From the NCBI RefSeq assembly GCF_024166365.1, contig NC_064831.1:80302268-80366267 (forward strand): a DNA stretch of 64,000 nt. Reading direction: 5' to 3'. This document shows, in pieces, positions 10,213 through 21,541 of the stretch (its first letter is position 1; each line of letters opens with the position of its first letter). Below the pieces are notes generated by a model that had not been told where the DNA came from, made no database searches, and worked only from the letters and a program-made list of their open reading frames with translations. Made by a program: the position numbers and the translations under genes. The DNA comes from Elephas maximus indicus. Taxonomy: Eukaryota; Chordata; Mammalia; Proboscidea; Elephantidae.

Positions 10213-11539
10213 GATTAATGAACCACAAACTTCAAGCAAATTGGCTGCATAATCCATCACATCTGACCGAAGCGTCGCTGCTGCCTCAAATTCCAAAGAA
10301 CGGCAGAAATTTCCCAGGCTGCTTTTGAAAGGGACACAAACGCCTGAAACGGCAGCCACACCAGGTCCGTCCTTTGTAGAAACACTACGTGTTATCTGTG
10401 TTGGAAATTAAATAGTCCTATTCAGCGTTTGGTATTTTATTGATATAAATTTAACCTGTTCAAGGGCTATATTAAATTCCAACCTTTTCCAGAATAATCT
10501 ACATTTAATTCCTCTTTCTACCAATCTATTGAAAATATCCTTCTTGGCAGCCTTTCAAAAAAGATATATGAACTGCAAACTCTTTTAGATTTTGTCGAAG
10601 TATTAAGAACAGTACTTACCCACATATTCAACTGAGGCCTTTTTATTCCATTCCATTTCCCCAAACTCCTTTCATATAATGTCAGAGCCACAAAAACCAG
10701 GAGCAGCGACTGGGTACAGCCATTTACCTTTCCTTCGGCAGTGAAAATGGCATTGACATTCGCAAATGAAAAAATATATATCAAACTAATTACCTCCTTT
10801 TCTCGCAAAGTAAAAGACAATCTAACACCATTCTTTTGGACCTAATGCCATTTATTTCACGTAAGGGGGTTTTTGTGTGCTCAGAAAAGATGGTGTTTAA
10901 TGCGTGTGAATCAAAACCCAGATTAGCTGATTAACTGATGCGTCTGCGAAAGAAACGAAGAATCAAGATGCTGTGAAAATTGTCAAAAGCACAAAAGAAT
11001 GTCATATCAGGTGAGACTAGTTCATGAGGTCCAGAATTTTCTCTGCCAGTGAAACAAAAGAAGCTTTTTTTTTTTTTCCTTTTCCCAAAAATACATAGAA
11101 TAAAATTTTAGTTAGTTGCAATCACCAGGAAATGAACCATCGCTGGAGAGCTAAGTTTTCCAGATAGTCAAAAGTAACTTCTTTAAATAGGGGAATAGTT
11201 TGTTTATCTTAACTATCTCCCTGTCCTCTTAAATAGAGTGCATTCAGCATTGCTTACTCATTCAAAGTCATCATTATGGACACCAAAAATGATTTACTAA
11301 ACGCCCAAGGACTTGATGAATTGTGTAGGGTTCCTTGCCCCTTCATCAGATTGCCCCAAATTACTATGCTGGATTGCCTGGTGGTGAGATCTAGTTTGAT
11401 TTCTCTGTTTCTCGACCCTGAGTTGGACTGTGGAAGGCTGAATCTCAGAAAGGTAGTGATACCTCCCCCAAATCCCTAACCCTCGGTAAGATTTGGTTAA
11501 TGCATCATCACGTAAGATTTCTCCAATCCAAAGGCCCCA
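10213..11539. other. Unique AT-rich stretch, possible conserved noncoding DNA
   Basis: About 1.3 kb almost free of SINEs, with AT-rich blocks and a T-run at 11065-11079. On the minus strand 10150-10359 stays open, but I see no known domain. No gene is called. Confidence 0.45.
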
Positions 11540-11752
11540 AGGGATTGGGAACTCAGTGGTAGAATTCTCACCTTCCATGTGGGAGACCCAGGTTCAAACA
11601 CCAGCCAAGGAGCCTCATGCACAGCCGCCACCTGTCTGTCGGTGATAGCTTGTGTGTTGCTAGGTGATCTACTTCTGCAAAACAGCAGTGAAAACTCTTC
11701 ATCACAACAGGACCACGAGCCAGGGCTGACTTGACAGCAGCTAGCAACAAGA
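11540..11752 (+). mobile_element. SINE C, internally shortened
   Basis: The tRNA-Gly-like head (CAGTGGTAGAATTCTCACC, GGGAGACCCAGGTTC) is followed by CACCTGTCTGTCGG. The copy then shows a short middle and ends GACTTGACAGCAGCTAGCAAC. At about 213 bp it is shorter than the ~330-bp copies at 18627 and 57458, so the middle is partly deleted. Confidence 0.85.
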
Positions 11753-12073
11753 GGGGACCCAGCCCTTTTCTCTTTTTTTTTGCAGGAAGATGCAAATGAA
11801 GAGGTTTTCTGTTTAACAATGACCATCATCTGTAGCGTGTGATGGAGAAACCCAGGCTTAATGATCCAATCTTGAGTTAAAGGAGAGGAAGGACAGAAAA
11901 TTAGATTCTTGAAGAGAGCTTGTTCGCTCCAGCGGTCGAATGCCTCAGTAAAATTCTAGAGAACCGTAGAAAGAGTTCAGGCTGACAAAGAGAATGGGCA
12001 ATGTCAATGTCACTAAAGGGCTACTAGATGACACTTCAAGATAAGTCCATCCATTAATTTAACTACTGCTGTG
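11753..12073. other. Unique sequence
   Basis: Nothing recognised. A T-run lies at about 11772-11781. Confidence 0.45.
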
Positions 12074-12241
12074 AAACCCTGGTGGCGTAGTGGTTAAGTG
12101 CTATGGCTGCTGACCAAAGGGTCAGCAGTTCGAATCTGCCAGGCGCTCCTTGGAAACTCCATGGGGCAGTTCTACTCTGTCCTATACGGTCACTATGAGT
12201 CGGAATCGAGTCGACAGCACTGGGTTTGGTTTTGGGTTTTG
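12074..12241 (+). mobile_element. SINE A, near-consensus copy
   Basis: Head AACCCTGGTGGCGTAGTGG, B box AGTTCGAATCTGCC, tail ATGAGTCGGAATCGAGTCGA, then a T/G-rich end. It is one of the least diverged A copies here. Confidence 0.95.
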
Positions 12242-12361
12242 GTGACATCCCTGAGTTTCAGGTTTGTAAACTTTTTTGGAGTCCAAGTTCTAAGCTTTTA
12301 TACCTGTACCTCAGTGCGTGTAAATTTTCCAGAAAAACTGAAGTCGTTTGAAGTGATTACA

Positions 12362-12561
12362 GAAGTCCCTGGGTGGTGCAAAGAGTTAACATGCTCAGCT
12401 TCTACCCAAAATGCTGGCATTTGAGTCCACCCAGAGGAGCCTCAGAAGAAAAGCCTGGTGATCTACTTCCAAAAAATTAGTTATTGAAAACTGTTCTACT
12501 CTGACACATGGAGTCGCCATGATTCAGGGTCGAGTCAAAGGCAACTGAAACTAGAACTGGA
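12362..12561 (+). mobile_element. SINE B with 11-bp target duplication
   Basis: Head AAGTCCCTGGGTGGTGC, block AAAAGCCTGGTGATCTACTT, and a diverged tail. It is flanked by AAGTGATTACA at 12351-12361 and 12562-12572. Confidence 0.92.
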
Positions 12562-12739
12562 AAGTGATTACAAATTCTTTTTTCCCCTATTTTGTGGGAA
12601 AGTCTTTCCAAAATGTACTACGCAGTCCCCTGACCAGGAGCTGCACGACCTCAGCTGGCCTTCTCTCAACATCAAGGTCATGCCTGTGAACACTCAGTAC
12701 TTGATCATGGGGCAACATGACAATGTTCCTTGGGTCCCC

Positions 12740-12832
12740 TTCCCAGCTGGGTGACTATGGGAACATTTTCTCATGTTTCTTTATCTGTGCCTACCTCATA
12801 AGGTTGATGTGGTAATTAAATTAGACGCTGTG
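12740..12832 (+). repeat. MIR fragment
   Basis: GCTGGGTGACTATGGG and TTTCTTTATCTGTGCCTACC, then CATAAGGTTGATGTGGTAAT, follow the MIR motif order. Confidence 0.6.
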
Positions 12833-12839
12833 AGTCAAC

Positions 12840-13718
12840 AGACCAGCATGATGCATTCCTTAGGAGAAAGAGGAATTTTCTCACCTTCTCTATCAAAAAT
12901 CATTCCTCAAATCATTGGTTTTGTCCAAGAATTGGGACCTGGAATAAATGAATATTTATGAAACATAATTTTTTTGAAAAATGCTGTAGGTTAAAAGAAG
13001 TGCACAATTCCATCTATGAAGTGTTTTTCCCAAAAAAACACCATGAATTTCCTCAAGCCTCTAGACCTACCCTTCTTTTTTATAAGAGGAGAAACCATCA
13101 GAGATTGCAAGAGATAGAAGAGATGAATCGAGCAAATGCAACGTGCTGGCCTTGTGTGAGGTCTGATCTGAAGAATCTAACTAGAAGAACACCATTTTGA
13201 GATCATCAAGGAATATTAAACATGGAAGAAGTACTATATGACATTAAGGAATGGCTGTTAATTTTGCCATGATGACTATATTGTGGTTATATTTTTTTTT
13301 AATCTTTATCTATTGGAGATAATACATGGATGCCGTCACAGGTGAACGATATGGTATTTGGATTTGCCTTTTTAGTATTTCCATGAAAAAAAGTGTGTGT
13401 GTGCTTGTGTGTGTAAGTAGAATAGATGAAACAAAAATAGCCGAATACCGATAAATACTGAAGCTGCGGTGGATACATAGGGGTTTATTATACCACTCTC
13501 TGTACTTTTTATGGAAACCCTGGTGGCGTAGTGGTTAAAAGCTACAGGCTGCTAACCAAAAGGTTGACAGTTTGAATCCACCAGGCGCTCCTTGGAAACC
13601 CTATGGGGCAGTTCTACTCTATCCGATAGGGTCACTATGAGTTGGAACCCACTCGACGGCAGTGGGTTTTGTTTTTCGGGTACCTTTTATAAATCTGAAA
13701 TTTTTCCAAATGAGTTCT
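12840..13718 (+). mobile_element. Old L1 3' UTR, interrupted by SINE A
   Basis: Old L1 tail motifs occur in order: AAGGAATATTAAACATGG, GACATTAAGGAATGGCTG, GAATAGATGAAACAAAAATAG, GGGGTTTATTATACCACTC, and the end TAAATCTGAAATTTTTCC after the SINE at 13512-13679. The early part (12840-13000) is assigned less securely. Confidence 0.7.
13512..13679 (+). mobile_element. SINE A with target duplication in an L1 tail
   Basis: Full-length A element. It is flanked by GTACTTTTTA (13502-13511) and GTACCTTTTA (13680-13689), one mismatch in 10. Confidence 0.94.
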
Positions 13719-13784
13719 CAAATTTATAGGCTGATTCATTTTCAGAACATCATTTGACCCAACACCTGAAAGTGCCCCGCTCAC

Positions 13785-13905
13785 AGGGATGGAAGCCTAA
13801 CTGAAGCCAGCCATCAGCACTTACTGAGCACCTACTGTGTACCCAGCCAGGCAGGGCCGAGAGGTTGAGCTCATTAGCCACCGTTCCTAACACACCCTCT
13901 GACAC
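13785..13905 (+). repeat. MIR fragment
   Basis: CAGCACTTACTGAGCACCTA then CTGTGTACCCAGCCAGGCAG is the MIR start motif. Confidence 0.6.
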
Positions 13906-14366
13906 TTGAATGCATTTCTTTTCATCTAATCAATTTTGCAAAATCATGGTCACTATTAGATTCTCATTTGGGGTCAGCACAGTTTGAAAGACAATTAAAT
14001 GTGTCATTTAGACCTTGTATCCAATCTCAAGTATTTTTAATAAATATAAAGAAACATATAAATGTGTCATAAATTATTATTAATCAACTTATTGGAAATA
14101 TATGCAATGAAACAGCTCACCTAGCTCAATCTTCTTTGACTTTAGTTTCTTTCATGCTTTCAAATTTGCTCAGCACTGCTAAGATTATTTCTGAAATTCT
14201 TCATTACTTCCAAATTAAAAAAGCCTCAATTCTCTAATACTTTTACTCTAACAAAAACAGCATGTACCTGGGAATCAGAAGATGGGAGGCGGTGCCCCAG
14301 ACTCTGTCAACAATGAAATACATGGCTTAGGAGAGCCACTTCTCTGCTTCGAATCTAGATTTCCCC
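13906..14366. other. Unique AT-rich sequence
   Basis: AT-rich with a dense A/T patch at 14030-14100. No gene or family is recognised. Confidence 0.45.
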
Positions 14367-14375
14367 AGGAAATAA

Positions 14376-14587
14376 AGCCAAAGAGCCTGTCGTCATCAAG
14401 TCAGTTCTGACTCATAGCTACCACTACAGGACAGAGTAGAACTGCTCCACAGGGTTTCCAAGGCTCTAATCTTTATGGAAGCAGACTGCCACATCTCTCT
14501 CCCATGGAGCAGGCTCCTGGTTCGAACCTCCGACCTTCCGGTTAGCAGCCAAGCTCTTAACCACTGTGCCACTAGGGCTCCTTATGT
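14376..14587 (-). mobile_element. SINE A-long with 9-bp target duplication
   Basis: Antisense long A subtype, including the extra block GGAAGCAGACTGCCACATC. It is flanked by AGGAAATAA at 14367-14375 and 14588-14596. Confidence 0.94.
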
Positions 14588-14880
14588 AGGAAATAAGGCT
14601 AATTGTATCTGTCACCCATTTTAGAGGGCTTATATAAAATTATACCTGCCCCCATATTATAGATATTCTGCAAAAATACACAAGATGTATGTCTAATAAT
14701 TTGAAAGGCAATAACTAAGTTCAAGACACCCACGTCCCTAGTTCATTTGGAAGCTGGAGCCCTGTTCATTCTCCCTTGTTCCTCTAAAAACACAGTGAAT
14801 GAATCAAGTGTGGATATGGCACCAGGATGTGCCCCAGAGGTTCTTGGAATGAGGCATGATTGGCCTTACCCCCACTTAAC

Positions 14881-15092
14881 CCCAAACCAAAACACAAACC
14901 CATTGCTATCGAGTTGATTACAACCCATGGCGACCCCACGTGTGCCAGAGTAGAACTGCTCCATAGGATCTTCTTGGCTGTAATCTTTATGGAAGCTAGT
15001 CACCAGGCCTTTCTTCCAAGGCACCACTGGGTGGGTTCGTACTGCCAACCTTTAGTAATCGAGCACAAACTGTTAGCACTACCCAGGGACCT
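14881..15092 (-). mobile_element. SINE B (antisense)
   Basis: Tail AAACCCATTGCTATCGAGTT, block GGAAGCTAGTCACCAGGCC, head CACTACCCAGGGACCTTCC. Confidence 0.92.
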
Positions 15093-15319
15093 TCCAGTGA
15101 ACTGCAGAGGTTGCTTAACAATACACTACTTCTCAGCCATTTTCTTCAACTCATCCATCGCGGACAGTGACTCGCTGCAGCACTGGAACTCAGTGTGGGG
15201 ACTGCCTCGCTCAGCAGCGCACAGCAAAATACTCAGGGGCAGCATATGAAAAAGCTCCACCTAGTAGCACTTCTCTAGGTCTTCTTTATCATGTGACACT
15301 AATACCATTGCTGCACACT

Positions 15320-15612
15320 ATGTTGCTGTCGTCAGTTGCCTGGTCCCGCACCATCTTCATGGTCACTGGTATGCTCGAGTCCATCGTTGCAGGCACTGTG
15401 TATTTCAAGTGCCTTCCAACATAGAGTTTCACCTTTCAGCATTGTATCAGACAACACTCTGTTTTCATTGGCTAATTTTCAGAAGTAAATGGCCAGGCCT
15501 TTTTTCCTAGTCTGTCTTAGCCTGGAAGCTCCACTGAAACCTGTCCACCATGGATGACTTTGCTGGTATTTCCAATACAGGTGGCATAGCTTCCAGCATC
15601 ATAACAGTAGGA
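15320..15612 (-). mobile_element. Element D, second copy (left end damaged)
   Basis: Same block order as 4449-4852: GTCCCGCACCATCTTCATGG, CACTGTGTATTTCAAGTGCC, CTAGTCTGTCTTAGCCTGG, GGTGGCATAGCTTCCAGCAT. The RTE-type tail is reduced to GTTGCTGTCGTCAGTTGCC. Confidence 0.7.
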
Positions 15613-17527
15613 GAGGTGCAGACTGCAGAGGGGATGAAATCTACCCTTCACATCCTTCACAAGGATATGGCAGTCATGTGTTCGACCAACAGACACAGGT
15701 TCACCCCGTGCAAAAGGCAAGAGATTCAGATAAGGAATAAAATAGGAAAAGAACTTCTTATCTAGCTGGGTCAGTAAACCTTGAACACGGTATCAAGGAC
15801 CACCGGAGTGGCAGAGTGGCTGTTGAGGAAGAGTAGAACATTCTATCTGTGTGAATAGAAGTACCCCCCACAGCGTTGAGCTAATGCAGCAGTTCCGCAC
15901 CCATCTCTGATGACCTCCCCTCGACAACTGCGTGGTGATAGATAGCCAGGTGGCCTCTGACCTGCTAGTGCATGGGTCTGGAATTAGTCTCAATGTTTTA
16001 GTGACGCCTGTCTTGAGTCATGCCCACCCACAGGGCCGCCCCACTGCCCTGGCATCCCCCAGCCCTTACGCAACTTTCCAGCTTCTCCAGTCCTCCTTTC
16101 CCAGCACACCTGGCTGAGCCAGGCCACCTGTATCTATGAGCAGTCTCTTCCACTTACTTGATTCTGACTTTCTATTCTCTATTAGTTCCAATAAACAGAA
16201 ACAAATCTCTATGCCTTCCGCCTGCCCCTCCCAGTTACTATCCTGAATTAGACTGAGAAAACAACCAACGTGTAGGGGGTCTCTACAGACCACGTGATCC
16301 ACGTCTGTCCCGGGACCCTGGTCCACTCAGATCCTGAGCAACAATCTTGCTGCTCCCACCTCAAACATCAACAATTCCATTTTTATCCTGGTTGCTCTCC
16401 AAATGTTTCTGTTTCGCTTCCCTCCCTGGATTTTGGGTACTCGCTGAGCAGGGTTGAAAATACTTCATGACAGCTGCGATCCAGGCATTTGGAGAACTAC
16501 AGGTTCCACAGTGCAAGATGGGGTGATGGACCTGACAATAGAGCCCATCTGATGGCTTGGAATGAAGCCTCCCCACCCCACCCCCTTCACAGGGCACTAC
16601 AAGCTCCTTCGGGGTGGAGCCAAGCAGGAATGTGCCGTCAAAAAGCCAGCTCTGCAGTGGAGGCACCTTTCGCTCCCGAAAGCCTGATCGGTGTCTGCTC
16701 AGACACCCCCGTGCACATCACAGGGAGGAGGCCCACCTTCCACAGGTGGCCTATAGGAGGCTTATCTGACACAGAGTAAGAGCGCAGTACGGTGGGTGCT
16801 GCCGAACGCATGTCCAAAGTCTCCGCTGGCGTTCTAGACACCTGCCGGCTCACCTTGTCCACCCCCTCCTGGAGGATGACACCCCTCAGCTGGTGAAGTT
16901 AATTACTGAGCATGCTGGGGGCTGCTCCCACCTTGGCCTCTCCCTTTTGTTTCACCTAGGCAAGGTGATCAGAGGATGGTTTCTCCCTGCCTCCATCCCA
17001 AAATAGATACTCTCTCTACAGATAATAGTTATCATGGCAGGGACGATAAACAGAACTTTTTCCCCTTGTATTTTTTTAAATTTTTTTGAAATGTTTCTCC
17101 AAAGATAAAAGCCCGTGGGGAAAGCTCTCCCCATAGTGCCGTGGGAAGACTCCTCACAGCAGAGAGCTGAGAGCAGTGACAGTACCCATGTACACAGCCA
17201 CGGAGAACAACAGGCAGCAGATGAACACAGAGGCAAGGATGCCAAGTCGGTTCTGCTGGTGACTTCTCTGAAGGCAAGCTCTCTGTACCTGAGGCTCAGA
17301 ATAGCCATTCCCAGCTCATCATGAAGATGCAGGCATCACCTGGCCCAGATAAAGAGAGAAGCTGGGGTGACTCTGACAGCGCAGGCAGCCAAGCCCAGTG
17401 CTCACCAACTCCCAGAGCTCAGGGCTCCTCGGGTATCAGAGAATGTGGGCCTCACTCATGTAGGAAAGGATGAAGTATCTGCAGAGTGGTGGGCAGAGGT
17501 ACGGCCTGGGAATAACAGTTTTGCCAA
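15613..17527. other. 1.9 kb of unique sequence, no gene seen
   Basis: One of the longest SINE-free stretches in the window. Composition is balanced, with some GC-rich patches (16010-16130, 16560-16880). Several frames of 60-118 codons are open, but overlapping ones occur on both strands and none has a known domain, so I call none coding. Confidence 0.5.
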
Positions 17528-17541
17528 AGGGAAATGCCGTA

Positions 17542-17845
17542 TTGTTGCTGTTGTTAACTGCTGTCCAGTCAGCCCTGACTCATGGTGACCCCATGCACGA
17601 CGGGATCTGACCATCGTGATCCGTGGGGTTTTCACTGGCTGCTTTTAGGAAGTAAATCTCCAGGCCTTTCTTCCTAGTCCGTCTTAATCTGGAAGATCCG
17701 CTAAAATCTATTCAGCATCATAGCAACATACGAGCCCCCGTGACAGACAAGTGGTGGGTATGCACGAGGTGCGTTGGCCAGGAATTGAACCCGGGTCTCC
17801 TACATGGAAAGCAAGAATTCTACCGCTGAACCACCAACGCCTCCT
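17542..17845 (-). mobile_element. SINE C with target duplication
   Basis: Antisense C element: tail TTGTTGCTGTTGTTAACTGC, body CCAGGCCTTTCTTCCTAGTC, head GGCCAGGAATTGAACCCGGG and AAGAATTCTACCGCTGAACC. It is flanked by GGGAAATGCCGTA (ending 17541) and GGGAAAATGCCGTA (ending 17860), one inserted A. Confidence 0.92.
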
Positions 17846-18125
17846 AGGGAAAATGCCGTAGTGTCATCTGGTTCATTTTAACATTTAGTTTCTCTACATG
17901 TACGTACTGGGCGAGCTTTTGTCTGGATGCTGCGGAGAATGCAGGGTACCCCACTGAAGAAGTTCACGTCCGTTGGCCAGGAAAAAGAACTCATGATTAG
18001 GTAAAAACCAAATATCAAGCCATGCAGTACTTAGTGTAAGGTCATTGGGGGGTTAGTGTGGACCAGATTAGAAAAAGCTGCACAAAGAAGGGAAGGCTTG
18101 GAGAGCTGGCACCGATTCAGAACTA

Positions 18126-18295
18126 AAAACCAAAAAACCAAACCTGTTGCCGTTGAGTCGATTCTGACTCGTAGCGACCATATAGGACAGAGCAGAACTG
18201 CCCCCATAGGGTTTCCAAGGAGTGGCTGATGAACTCAAGCTGCTGACCTTTTGGTTAGCAGCCGAGCTCTTAATCGCCGCACCACCAGTTTCCTT
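18126..18295 (-). mobile_element. SINE A with 11-bp target duplication
   Basis: Antisense full-length A. It is flanked by ATTCAGAACTA at 18115-18125 and 18296-18306, an exact match. Confidence 0.95.
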
Positions 18296-18299
18296 ATTC

Positions 18300-18470
18300 A
18301 GAACTAGCACTTACTTAGTCCTCACTGTGTGCCAGGTGGTATACTAAATTCCTCACAGGGCTTTGAGAAAGCTCCTGTTATTACCTCCATTTTACAAATG
18401 AAGAAATGATGCTTAGAAATGTTAAGTAAGATACCAAAGGCAGCACTGTATGAGCTAGGCCGCATGAAAT
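18300..18470 (+). repeat. MIR
   Basis: ACTTACTTAGTCCTCACTGT, GTGCCAGGTGGTATACTAAA, TTACCTCCATTTTACAAATG and AAGAAATGATGCTTAGAAAT follow the MIR consensus order. The SINE at 18126 landed at or next to its start. Confidence 0.75.
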
Positions 18471-18626
18471 GGGGCACCAGCCCAGGCCTATCTGGATCCT
18501 AAGGCCTGTTCTCTTAACCACTGTGTTATTATTCCACCCCCGCCCCCACCCCGTGTTAGCCATCCCCTAAAGGCACAGAGGGAGGGAGGGGCTGAGGGGA
18601 GAAAGAGTGGGCGTAAGCAAGAGTTA

Positions 18627-18973
18627 GGGGCACATTGGTGGTTCAGCGGTAGAATTCTCTCCTTCCACGTGGGAGACCCAGGTTGGAATCCCAGCCAATG
18701 CGCCTCATAAGCAGCCAGCACCCGTCTGTCAGTGGAGGTTTGTATGTTGTTATGATGCCGAACAGGTTTCAGCAGAGCTTCTAGACTAAGAGATACTAGG
18801 AAGAAAGGCCTGGCAAACTACTTCCAAAAATCATCCAATGGAAACCTTATGGATCACAATGGCCCAATATGCATCATGGGTATGGCACAGGAGTGGGCAG
18901 CATTTAGTCCTATTGTGCAAGGGGTCACTTTGAGTCAAGGGACAACTCCACAGCTGGTAACAACAACAACAGA
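18627..18973 (+). mobile_element. SINE C, full length with target duplication
   Basis: The tRNA-Gly head (GGTGGTTCAGCGGTAGAATT, B box AGGTTGGAATCCC) is followed by CACCCGTCTGTCAGTGG, CCAGCAGAGCTTCTAGAC, AGGAAGAAAGGCCTGGC, and the tail AGCTGGTAACAACAACAACA. It is flanked by GCAAGAGTTA (18617-18626) and GCAAGAGATA (18974-18983). Confidence 0.93.
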
Positions 18974-18983
18974 GCAAGAGATA

Positions 18984-19240
18984 AAGGTAGAAAAGTGGGA
19001 GAAGGACACACGGAGATACTGCCTTGTCCTCATTAGGAAAAAAGAAAAGAAAAAAGTCTTAATTACAATTACCCAAGTGTTCTCTTCCTAACTAAAGGGA
19101 ATTTCTTTTTTTTCTTCCTGGTGTTCCTCTACATTTTCAAAATGTCTCTGATGAACACATGGTTATTATAATAATTAGCAATCAATATTCTGGGTTTATT
19201 GTATTAAAATGAGAGGTAGAGCAGATACCTTCTGCTAGTT
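18984..19240. other. Unique sequence
   Basis: AT-rich. Nothing recognised. Confidence 0.4.
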
Positions 19241-19365
19241 CCATTGCGTCACATTACCAAGGAGGAAGCTGAGGCGTCAGAATAGTAAGCAATTTGTTCA
19301 AAGACACAGAAAGATTAGGCAAAGGGGGTGAGAAGCCAGGTTCTCCACCACGCTGTGCTCTGGTG
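19241..19365 (+). repeat. MIR fragment
   Basis: CAAGGAGGAAGCTGAGGCGT, AGCAATTTGTTCAAAGACAC and GAGAAGCCAGG match the MIR 3' half. Confidence 0.55.
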
Positions 19366-20577
19366 AATTTTTTCAACAAGGCAAGCATCAGAGTGCAAGC
19401 GACAGTTAAATGACAGTTTAGGAAGAGCAGCAGGGTACACTGTGAAAAGGAGGTGGAAGAGGCTGGCATGAGGGAGACCACTCCAAAGAGGCTGTGGTCA
19501 GGCTCCAGACTTGACTTCAACCAGAAAGCTGTAGTAGGAAGCAGAAGCAAAGAGTAGACTTTAAGTCACAGTGAAGGAAGGCATGATAGAACCTGGAGAC
19601 GTGTCTTGGGCATGAAACAGTTAAAGGCATAAGAGAGTTATGTGCATAAGACAGGTACAACACTGACATTACCGACTAGTCTATGACTCAAATGTCAACT
19701 CCAAGATCCTGAAATTCAAAAGCAGTAACAACTGCTTCCCACGCTCTCTCTGTCTGCCTCCATTGCCACAGTTCGGGACACTGCATTGGCAGCTCTCGAC
19801 CTTCTTCTCTTCGGCAGTACACCTGACATTTGTTATTTGTATGCATGAAATAACCCTCAAAGTTTGACGAAACCCATAAAAAATCTGTGCAAGTAAAGTG
19901 CTATAAAATGTTTACTTGTTGCAGCTATTAATAGAAAGCCTTTCACTGTGAGAAGCTGCATAAGTCCCATAGTCCATGCAGTTCTTGGTGTGCCTCCTGT
20001 AACCAGGATCCTTTTTCTCCTGTTCAAGGAAGCACAACAGAACACAAGGGAATAAACTTGCATAAAGAAATAATCTTGAATCTACTTCGATTTATTGAAA
20101 GTTCACAAAATTTGATTCTTTCACTGTGTTAGGACAAATTCTTTTGACGCCGACTCTACAACGTCAAGATACTGTGTCTCCGGATAGCCAGCCCGAGCTA
20201 TCTACTTGGAGAACATTAACTCGCTAGCCACCCTATGGCCTCTTGACCACCAACAAGCAGATGAGTAGGCACTTTCCCAACCCAGGCATTGCCCTTACCT
20301 CAATCACTTTCTGACTTCCCCATCTACTGAGAGAAAAACCCCTGACACTGCCCTCCTTGCCCCACCCCCAACATCCTGGACTAAATGGATCCATCTTCCT
20401 GATGAAAATCTCTGGTTTTCTTCAGTCAGCTCATCTGACCTACCTGGTCTTTGAAAGCTCCACACATTTCACCTTGGACAGGGATTGTAGAATGCAAAAT
20501 CTTTGTTATGTGTCATATTGATTATTCAATATCAATATTATTAATAATATTAATATATTCAATATTAATGACATGTC
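19366..20577. other. 1.2 kb of unique sequence
   Basis: No gene or family is recognised. The right end (20515-20570) is very AT-rich and contains the perfect 18-bp palindrome AATATTATTAATAATATT at 20534-20551. Confidence 0.5.
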
Positions 20578-21266
20578 ATTGTTGTCGTTAGGTGCTGTCG
20601 AGTTGGTTCTGACTCATAGCAACCCTATGTACAACAGAATGAAGTACTGCCCGATCATGCACCATCCTCACAATCATTGCTATGGCTGAGGCCATTGTTG
20701 CAGCCACTGTGTCAATCCATCTCCTTGAGGATTTTCCTCTTTTTCACTGACCCTTTACTTTACCAAGCATGATGTCCTTCTCCAGGGACTGATCCCTCCT
20801 GATAACATGTCCAAAGTATGTAGGAAGTAGTCTTGCCATCCTTGCTTCCAAGGAGCATTCTGGCTGTGCTTCTTCGAAGACAGATTCGTTCATTCTTCTG
20901 GAAGTCCATGGTATAATCAATATTCTTTGCCAACACCACAATTCAAAGGCGTCGATTCTTTGGTCTTCCTTATTCATTGTCCAGCTTTCGCATGCATATG
21001 AGGCAATTGAAAATACCATGCCTTGGGTTAGGTGCACCTTAGTCTTCAAGATGACACTTTGCTTTTTAACACTTTAAAGAGGTCCATTGCAGCAGATTTG
21101 CCCAATGCAATGAGTCGTTTGATTTCTTGACTGCTGCTTCCATGGGTGTTGATTGTAGATCCAAATAAAATGAAATCTTTGACTTCAATCTTTTCTCCAT
21201 TTATTATGACGTTGCTTATCAATTCAGTTGTGAGGATTTTTCTTTTATGTTGAGATGTAATCTATA
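20578..21266 (-). mobile_element. RTE LINE fragment, longest copy in window
   Basis: Antisense RTE 3' end of about 0.69 kb. On the minus strand it reads LIALGKSAAMDLFKVL and MNKEDQRIDAFELWCWQRIL, then LPTYFGHVIRRDQSLEKDIM and LGKVKGQ. These fit the C-terminal part of the RTE endonuclease/reverse-transcriptase polyprotein, after the catalytic domain. The tail is CACCTAACGACAACAATGAC. It is 5'-truncated and frame-broken. Confidence 0.9.
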
Positions 21267-21393
21267 CTGAATTAACGATACAGTCATTAGTAAAATGGGA
21301 AGGAGAGATACTAAATGGCGAAAGGAGACATGGGGACAGAGAAGCTAGAGCTACAAAATGACCAAGGTGAGGGAAGGTGAACACTAGAATCAA

Positions 21394-21541
21394 AAAACCA
21401 AACCCATTTCCATCAAGTCGATTCCAACTCTATAGGTCAGAGCAGAACTGCCCCATAGGGTTTCCAAGGAGAAGCTGGTAGATTCGAACTGCCATCCTTT
21501 TGGTTAGCTGAGCTCTTAACCACTGTGTTACCATGGCTCCA
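21394..21541 (-). mobile_element. SINE A
   Basis: Antisense A with small internal losses: tail ACCAAACCCATTTCCATC, then CTATAGGTCAGAGCAGAACT, head GTGTTACCATGGCTCC. Confidence 0.92.

Noticed and set aside
18627..18720. tRNA-Gly-like sequence
   Set aside because: The A and B boxes are present, but the sequence continues into the SINE C body, the acceptor stem is not formed and the copy is diverged. It is a SINE head, not a tRNA gene. The same holds at 3221, 11540, 17542, 22034, 23186, 45940 and 57458.
20534..20551. 18-bp AT palindrome next to the RTE insertion
   Set aside because: In such AT-rich sequence a palindrome of this size is likely by chance. No link to the RTE target site could be shown.
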